Origin: Chitinophaga nivalis
GTDB lineage: Bacteria; Bacteroidota; Bacteroidia; Chitinophagales; Chitinophagaceae
DNA length: 64,000 nt
Direction of reading: 5' to 3'
NCBI RefSeq assembly: GCF_025989125.1
Contig: NZ_JAPDNR010000001.1
Coordinates: forward strand, 5,320,087 to 5,384,086
Below the pieces are notes generated by a model. The model did not search any database. It saw only the letters and a list, made by a program, of their open reading frames with translations, and was not told the origin of the DNA. A program made the position numbers and the translations under genes. Below are positions 12,301-21,300 of the stretch, one piece after another (within the stretch, counting starts at the first letter, position 1; each line of letters starts with the position of its first letter).

Positions 12301-15300
12301 GGCAAAAATGGAATGAGCGGTGCCGGTCATGGATTGTGCCTGATTCAGGGCGATTCCTGATTTCAACATCAGGTTACCATATTCACTACCCATGATACCA
12401 ACGTAAGTACCGCACTTCATACCATCTAACTGCGAGCGTCTGTATCCCGCATCCTCCAGGGCTTTCCAGCATTCTTCCAGGAAAATCCGATGCTGCGGGT
12501 CCATCATTTCTGCTTCAGCGGGAGGAATATTAAAGAACAGCGGATCAAATTTATCGATATCATCTACGGCGCCCAGCCATTTGGAATACACGTCACCGGT
12601 CTTTTCTCCATCCGCTTTATAGTAACGTTCTACGTCCCATCTGTCTTTGGCAATCGTCGTTACGCAGTCGGTACCGGTGGCGATGTTATCCCAGTAAACA
12701 CGCAGGTTACCGGCCTTTGGATAACGACCGCTCATACCTACAATGGCAATTTTTTCTGTGGTGGTGGCTACTGCTACCGGCTCTTCACGTGTTGCTTTCA
12801 CCTGTGGCACTGCTACAATGGGCGCCGGCTCTGCAGGTGGTAATGGCTGCTGTGGTTCCTCACGAAATACTGGCAACGTTGCCGCGACCTGCTCCGCCGG
12901 CAACTGATTGGCGATGTAAGCTGTCAGTTCTTTCAACGCCGGATAGTCATACAGTTTGGTTGCCGGCAATTGCAATCCAAATTGTTCATTGATGCTTTTA
13001 ATCAGTTCTACCCCCAGAATGGAGTCCAGGCCCAGTTCCTGGAAGCTCAGGTTTTCATCCATCTCTTCATCCAGGTACAAAGTTTCGCCCAACATCTTTT
13101 TCAGTTGGGATAATATTTTTGCTTCCGTGGCTTCCCTTGCAGGCTTCTTATCCGGTACTGGTGCGGATACAGGTTGCGCTGTTGCAATACTGTCTAAAAC
13201 AACGCGGGTAGCAACAACAGGCGCCCGTTGTACGGTTGCTTCCTGCACCGGTGCAAATGACTGCTGTGCCGTGATATGACCTGCCAGCAAATGCAATGTG
13301 GGATAGTCGTATAGTGTAGTGGCACTAAAGCTGCATCCAAACTGTTCATTGATACTTTTAATCAATTCTACACCCAGGATAGAATCCAGACCCAGTTCCT
13401 GAAAAGTAAGTTCACCATTGATATCTTCCTCGATATACAAGGTATTTTTCAGCAGTGTTTCCAATTGAGCGTGTACTTCATTGGATGCGATCATTTCCAT
13501 TAACCGGTTGTCTTGCTCAACCTGTATGTTATTCTGCATAGGATCAGGGGTTTCACTTGCTATAAGCGGATTTGTAACTGTTACGGCTTCCAGTACATTG
13601 GTTAATGCCACTTTCTTTTGCATGCCGGCTATTTCAACGGGGTGGTTAAACATCTCCGCGGTTTTTATCAGTTCCGCCAATTGTATGGCAGTAGTCGCAG
13701 ATACGGTTGCCGGCTGTGCAGGACGACTGTCTGTTCGTTGTTCTTTATGATCAAACCAGTATCTCTTTCTGGCAAAAGGATAGGTGGGCAAACTGATTCT
13801 ATCCGGGGTATGCTCCTCATACAACAAGTGCCAGTCAATGTCTGTTCCCTTCACCCACCACCGGATCAGTTGTTCCAGTGCTTTCTCTTTGAGGGCTTGA
13901 TCTATATAAGCCTGCCCGGCATTATCATCCGGCAGGAAATCCTGTTTTTCTTCTCTGGTATTACCGGTAAAGATATCTCCTGGCGTACCGGATAAGTAGT
14001 TATGCAATTGTGCAGCCAGTTCCGCTTTATCCTTTACGATAAAAGCCAGGCGTTCATCCATCGGTTGCCGGCCTATCTGCAGGGTATAGGCGATGTCATA
14101 CAAATTGGTATGCGGCTGGGTTTCCAGAAATCCGGCCAGCTGCTGTACCTGTTTTTTGAGGCGCTCTGCATTTTTTGCCGACAGCAGTATAATAACCGGA
14201 TCATCACTGGTATATGCCGGCTTTAACCGGGGCTGGTATTCTGCCACTATCAGATGCGCGTTGCTGCCACCTGCGCCAAAGGCACTGATACCCGCCACGC
14301 GGGGTTTATTATCGGCTGTAGGCCATGCCGCCAGCTGTTGCTGTACTTTAAACGGACTATTCGCAAAATCAATCACCGGATTGAGGGTAGCGGCATGTAA
14401 AGAAGGGACTAACTGCTGATGTTTCAGCTGCAACAATATTTTTGTCAACCCCGATATACCGGCGGCGGACTCGCCATGCCCGATGTTGGATTTTACAGAT
14501 CCTATGCTGCAATACTGTTTCTCTTCTGTAGCAAATGCTTTGGTCAACCCGGTAATTTCTATCGGATCACCCAGACTGGTACCCGTGCCATGTGCTTCGA
14601 TGTAACTAATATCTTTCGTTGCTACACCAGCCTTATTGATGGCTGCTTTGATAACAGCCGCCTGTGCCTGCGGATTCGGTACCGTATAGCCATTTGTTTT
14701 ACCGCCATGGTTGATCGCTGTTCCTTTGATCACCCCATAGATACGATCGCCATCGGCTTCGGCCTGGCTTAATTTTTTCAGCAATACGGCTCCCACGCCT
14801 TCTCCCGGCACATAACCTTCTCCGCCTGCACCAAAGCTTTCACATCTTCCTTTACCGGATACAAATTTTCCCTGGCTTAACAACAGGTATTTATTCGGAT
14901 GTACACTCAGGTTTACCCCACCGGCAATCGCCACTGCGGTATCTCCTGTTTGCAGGTCTTTGCAGGCCAGGTGGATGGCTGTCAGCGAGGAAGAGCACAT
15001 CGTGTCCACGGCGATGCTGGGACCCTGAAAATTAAAACAATAGGATACCCTGTTGGCGATACTGGCCGGACTGCCTGCCGGTGTGATAAAATTACCTTTC
15101 AACCGTTCTTCTGCGCCAAACAACTGGTACTCTTCATACATCACACCCACGTATACGCCTACACGTGCAGGCGGTTCTCCCGGCAACCGATCTTTGCGGC
15201 CTTGTAACGCCTCACTGGTATATCCCGCATCCTCCATGGTTTCCCAAACGGTTTGCAGGAACAGGCGTTCCTGCGGGTCCATTAATCCGGCTTCCCGCGG

Positions 15301-18300
15301 CGAGATATTAAAGAATAACGGATCAAATTTATCTATATCCTGGAGGAAGCCGCCCCATTTGCTGTAACTCTTACCGGCAGTGCCTTTTTCAGCATCATAA
15401 AAGCCGGTTATCTGCCACCTGTCTGCCGGAATTTCTGTAATACTGTCTTTGCCTGCTTTTAAATTCTCCCAGAACTCCGTCACGTTTGCGGCACCGGGGT
15501 AACGGCCACTTAATCCGATGATGGCAATATCTTCCGGTTCAAACGCAGATGTATCCGTAGCTGTTTTTGCCGGCAGCGGTCTGAAACGTGTTCCCTGCTG
15601 CTGGTGAATGTCGCCGGCGATGTTGTGGCCGGCAGATATCGTTTCTCCTGCCAGTTTCCGGAGCGTATCCGGATGATCTGCCACTAAGCTGCCCGCCAGT
15701 TCCTCTACGGTCTGATATTCAAAAAATAAGGTGCCGGATATGCCGGCAAACACTTCTCCCAGTAAATTGGTCAGGCGGGTAATCATTACCGAATCGATAC
15801 CATACCGTTCCAACGGTGCTTTCGGATCCAGCTTCCCTGCCGGCAATTTTAATTCCCGGGACAGTAAGGTGCGCAGGTACTGGATAGCCACCGGTTTCAA
15901 CGATGCCTGTGCGGCTTCACCAGACACGGGTGTAGTCTGTTTTACAGCCTGCTCAAACAAGCTCGCGGTGGCTGCTGGTTTCCCATAAACAATCATTACC
16001 TGTCCGGCATCACCACCTAATAAGGTATCGAAAGCCTGTAAGCCGGCAGCCGTAGATAATGGCTGCAGTCCCCATTGCTGTTCCAGATATCTTTCACTGT
16101 CGGCATCCAGCTGCATGCCTCCCTCTTTCCATAAGGGCCAGCTCATACTGAGTGTCTTACCTTGCCTTTCTCCGCTTAACTGTTTTTCATGCCGGTACAA
16201 CGCGTAATGGTCCTGCCAGGCATTGGCAGCCGCATAGTCGGCCTGCCCCACATTGCCCAACACAGATGCAATGGAAGAGAAGAACACCATAAAATCTAAT
16301 GGTTCATCTTTCGTACATTCATCCAGGTTAGTGGTACCTGCTATTTTAGCGGAAAGTACTTCTTTAATGGTGGCAGTCTGTTTGTTGACAATCAGGCTAT
16401 CCCGCACGACGCCGGCACTGTGAATAATACCATCCAGCTTTTGATACTGTGTTTTGATGTGGCTGATCAAATCGGCTACTTCCGCTTTGTTGCTCACATC
16501 ACAACGGTGATAGCTGGCATCGGGCAATGCCGCTACAAATGCGGCCTGCGCTACCGTCAGTTCACTGCGCCCGGTGAGAATCAATTTTGTACCGGCAGTA
16601 CGACTCAAATGCGTGGCGAATATTTTTCCTAAACCACCTGCACCGCCTGTTATCAGGTATACGCCATCTGGTTTGATGTGCATGTCATCAGGTGCCGGTG
16701 CAGCGGCCGGGATTTCTTTCGCCTTTTTCACCTCCCGCTTTCCGGCCACATAACGTACCTGCGTATCCGTAGTATATAGTTCTGCTTCCAGGATCTTGGT
16801 AAGGGTAGACAACGATAGCTCCGCTACACCAATAACTTTACCGCTTACGCCCGGATATTCCAGCACCGCCGTCTGTAATAGCCCGGATACGAAACCACCT
16901 GCTACATAGTCTGCGTTGCTGCATACTACGATAAAATGTGCCTTTGTACGTGCCTTCAATTTCGTCTGCACCATTTCCAATACCTGGATGAAATAGTCGG
17001 TGCTATCTGTTGTAGATAAAGCGGTTACCGGCACCTGCAATACCGTTTGCAGCTGACCGGCCAACTCAGCGGAGCCGCCCGCCAACAGGATATGCCGGCT
17101 GGTATCTGTGCGGTTCACGGCTGGCGATGCTGCCGGATTTTCTTCCCAGCGATGGGTATATAAACGGGTAACAGCAGGTGTTGCCGGCTGTTCCGTACGA
17201 TTGACAGGCAGCGTTACAAAATCTTTTATCTGTACCAATACTTCTCCCTGCTCTCCCAACAAATCAATATCATAACCAGTACCGTTGCTGTTTATCTTCT
17301 CCTGGCTGCTTTTCCGGACATAACTCCATACAGTAGCCGGTAAATCCTGGTAGATAATAAGTTCGCCTACGCTATAAGGTAACGCCAATCCCAATACCTT
17401 TTCGTCCAGACTTAATCCTATACATGTTTGCAAGGCGCTGTCCAGCACACCGGGAATCAGGCTGTAGCCAGCGGCCGGTGTCAACACAATCCGCGACAAT
17501 GCTGCTGTTTCACTGTAGTAAATTGTTTCTATCCCCCGGAAAGAAGTACCATAATTCAATCCTACTGTTTTGAACAGGTCATAACAGTCAGGCCCGTCTT
17601 TTACCAATGGTAATCTTTGCCGGATGCTATCCGGATGTTGCGCTGCTGGCGGCTCCTGCACTGTGGTATGCATTTTTCCCCGGCTGTATATCTTTGTTGC
17701 TGTGGCCTCCCGGGAATAAATTTCATAGGCGATATCTTCCCCGGCTGCAGTCAGGCTGATATGCACTGTTACCGGTGTACCATTTACCTTCACCGGCGAC
17801 AACCAGTTAATCGCTGAGAAGCGCGTCACCGGCACTTCTGCAGCATAGCTACCTGCAGCACGGGCCAGTTCCACCTGTGCCGCACCAGGCAATATCTTTT
17901 CGGTTCCCACCTGATGATCAGACAGGAATAATTCTTTTCCTGTATAGATGCTGGTAAACTCCTGTACCCTCAGGGTAGAGCTGTTATAATGCAATAACGG
18001 ATGCAGCTGATGATGACCGTTTGCAGCAAAGCTTTCGGGTTCCGCTGCTACTGCAATCCAATAACGTTCACGGGCAAACGGATATACCGGCAAACTGATT
18101 CTGTTAGGCAGATGACCTCCATACAGTAGACGCCAGTCAATATGCACGCCCTTTACCCACAATTGCGCCAGCGAAGCACTCTCCCTGCATTTAATGGCCG
18201 TGGTGATATATGCATGTCCTGCTTCTCCTTCCAGTAAAAAGCCCGCAGGCGCCGTTTCTGTATTGCCAGTAAAATAATCATGCTTTTTGCCCGCCAGGTA

Positions 18301-21300
18301 ATCGGTCAGCTGGTTGATAAAGAAAGCCGGTGTTTTAACAATGAAGGCTACACGCTCTTCCATTTCCTCCCGGCCTGTTTGTAAAGTATAGGCGATCTCA
18401 TAGGGATTACTTTCCGGATGCTGCTCCAGGTAATCTTTCAGGTTGGTCACCTGTTCCCGCAGCCGGTCGGTATCACGGGCGGATAACACCATGATAACCG
18501 GCGCCGTACTGCTGTAGACAGTTGTTGTTGCCGGCTGATATGCTGCTACAATGAGATGCGCATTACTCCCCCCTGCCCCAAAGCTGCTGATGCCGGCGAG
18601 GCGAGGCTTATTATCTATGGTAGTCCATGCCTCCAGCTGTTGCTGTACCTTAAACGGACTACCTGCAAAATCTATATTCGGATTTAAAGTAGCGGCATGC
18701 AAAGAAGGCACCAGCTGCTGATGCTTTAATTGCAGCAATACTTTCGTCAGCCCGGATATACCTGCTGCCGATTCGCAATGCCCGATGTTCGACTTCACCG
18801 AACCGATGCTGCAATACTGTAGTTGTGTAGTGGCAAATGCCTGACTCAATCCGGCTATCTCTATCGGGTCGCCCAGACTGGTACCTGTGCCATGTGCTTC
18901 GATGTAACTAAAGTCTGCTGCCTGTACTCCTGCCCGGTCCATCGCTGCTTTGATCACAGCTGCCTGTGCTTTGGGATTAGGTACGGCATAACCATTCGTT
19001 TTACCGCCATGGTTGATGGCTGTTCCTTTAATCACCCCATAGATATGATCACCAGCTGCGATAGCGCTACTTAATCTTTTTAAGAGTACGGCGCCTACTC
19101 CTTCCCCTGGTACATATCCTTCACCACCGGCGCCAAAACTCTCACACCGGCCGATAGCCGACATAAAATGTCCCTGGCTCAGGGCCAGGTATTTATTCGG
19201 GTGAATACTCACATTCACCCCACCTGCGATAGCCTGCTCACAATGGCCATTATGGATACTTTCACAAGCCAGGTGGATGGCTGTCAATGACGAGGAACAC
19301 ATGGTATCCACCGCCATGCTGGGGCCATGAAAATTGAAATAATAAGATACGCGGTTGGCGATACTGGCAGGGCTGCCACTGGGGGAAACAGCATGTCCTT
19401 TTCTTTTTTCTTCTATCCCAAACAACGGATATTCTTCATACATCACCCCTACATACACGCCTACCTTGTCACCCAATACCGCTTTGCCGTTTATCGTTCC
19501 GGACACACCCGTTCTCGTATATCCGGCATCTTCTATCGTTTCCCATACCGTTTCCAGGAACAATCTTTCCTGCGGGTCCATCAATTCGGCTTCCCGCGGC
19601 GATATATTAAAAAATAACGGATCAAATTTATCTACGTCTGCTATAAAGCCACCCCATTTGCTGTAGCTCTTACCGGCACTCCCTTTTTCTGCATCATAAA
19701 AACCGGCGATGGGCCAGCGTTCTTCGGGAATTTCGGTGATGCAGTCCTTGCCAGCTTTCAATACTTCCCAGAAGGCGGCTATGTTTTTCGCGCCCGGATA
19801 ACGGCCACTGAGGCCGATGATCGCAATATCTTCTGATAATGACGACGCCGCTGTTTCCTCCCTTGCAGGTACCGCTACTACTACAGGCTGCGGCTGATTG
19901 TTCACTTCCGGTTGTATAGGGTCTGCTGGCTGCAATCCGGTTAATACCTGCAACCGGGCAGCATGGAAGGTGACAAAGTAATCTGCCAGCGCACTCAGTG
20001 TCTGGTATTCAAAAAACAAGGTGCGTGGAATCCGGTCGAATGACTGATCCAATAAGCCGGTCAGTTGGGTGATTATAACAGAGTCAATCCCATACCGCTC
20101 AAAGGCAACATCCGGGTCCAGTTTATTCAATGGTATTTTGAGTGCTGCCGATAAAATATCTTGCAGGAAACGGATGGCGGCCGGTTTCAGCAAGGCTTCC
20201 GCTGCTACCTGCAGCGAAGGACTGGCCGGCTTTGTGGCGCTGGTATCTGTCACGGCTTGTAATACGGCCGATACCCTTTCTGATTTACCGTACAACACGA
20301 TGCCCTGAGATAAACCGCTGCGGAGCAAAGTGGTAAACGCCGCCAGCCCATCTGCCGAAGGCAATGGTAAAATATCCCATTGCTGCGCCAGATAGTTTTC
20401 ATGGACTGCCTCTAACTGCATCCCACCTTCTTTCCATAACGGCCAGTTGATGCTCAGCGTTTTCCCCTGTCGTTCTCCTTTTGATTGTTTATCCTGCCGG
20501 TAAGCTGCATAGTGATCCTGGTAAGCATTGCCGGCTGCGTAATCGGCCTGACCTACATTCCCTGCTATAGCAGCGACGGAAGAACAGTACACCATAAAAT
20601 CCAGGGCTTCCCCTTTCGTACATTCGTCCAGGTTATAGGTACCGGCTATTTTAGCGGAGAGTACTTCCCGGATATTATCTATCTGTTTATTGCCCATCAG
20701 GCTATCCCGCACCACACCCGCGCTGTGAATGATACCATCCAGTTGTTGATAGCGCGTTTTGATCATCGCTATCAATGCAGCCACTTCCGCTTTATTGCCC
20801 ACATCACAACGGTGATAGACGGCATCCGGCAAGGATGCCACAAAGGCAGCATGGGCTGCCGTCAGCTCACTACGGCCTGTCAGGACCAGCTTTGTACCGG
20901 CCGTCTGACTGAGGTGTGTGGCGAATATTTTCCCTAAACCACCCACACCACCGGTGATCAGGTATACGCCACCGGTTTTAACAGCAACGCCCTCTTCTGT
21001 CAGGGAGGCTGCTTTTACGCGTTTTACAGACCGCTTGCCGGCGGCATAACGTACCTGCGTATCCGTAGTATATAATTCGGCTTCCAGGATGGCGGTCAGG
21101 TCGGTGATCGCATGTAACGACAACGCCTCTACGCTGATCACCTTACCACTGATACCCGGATGTTCCAATGCGGCTGTTTGTAATAAGCCTGTTATTAAAC
21201 CATACTCCACATAATCTGCATGGCTGCCCAATACGATAATATGGGTATTAGTTTTTGTCTGTAATTCCGCTTTAACGATTTCCCATACCCGGATAAAGTA

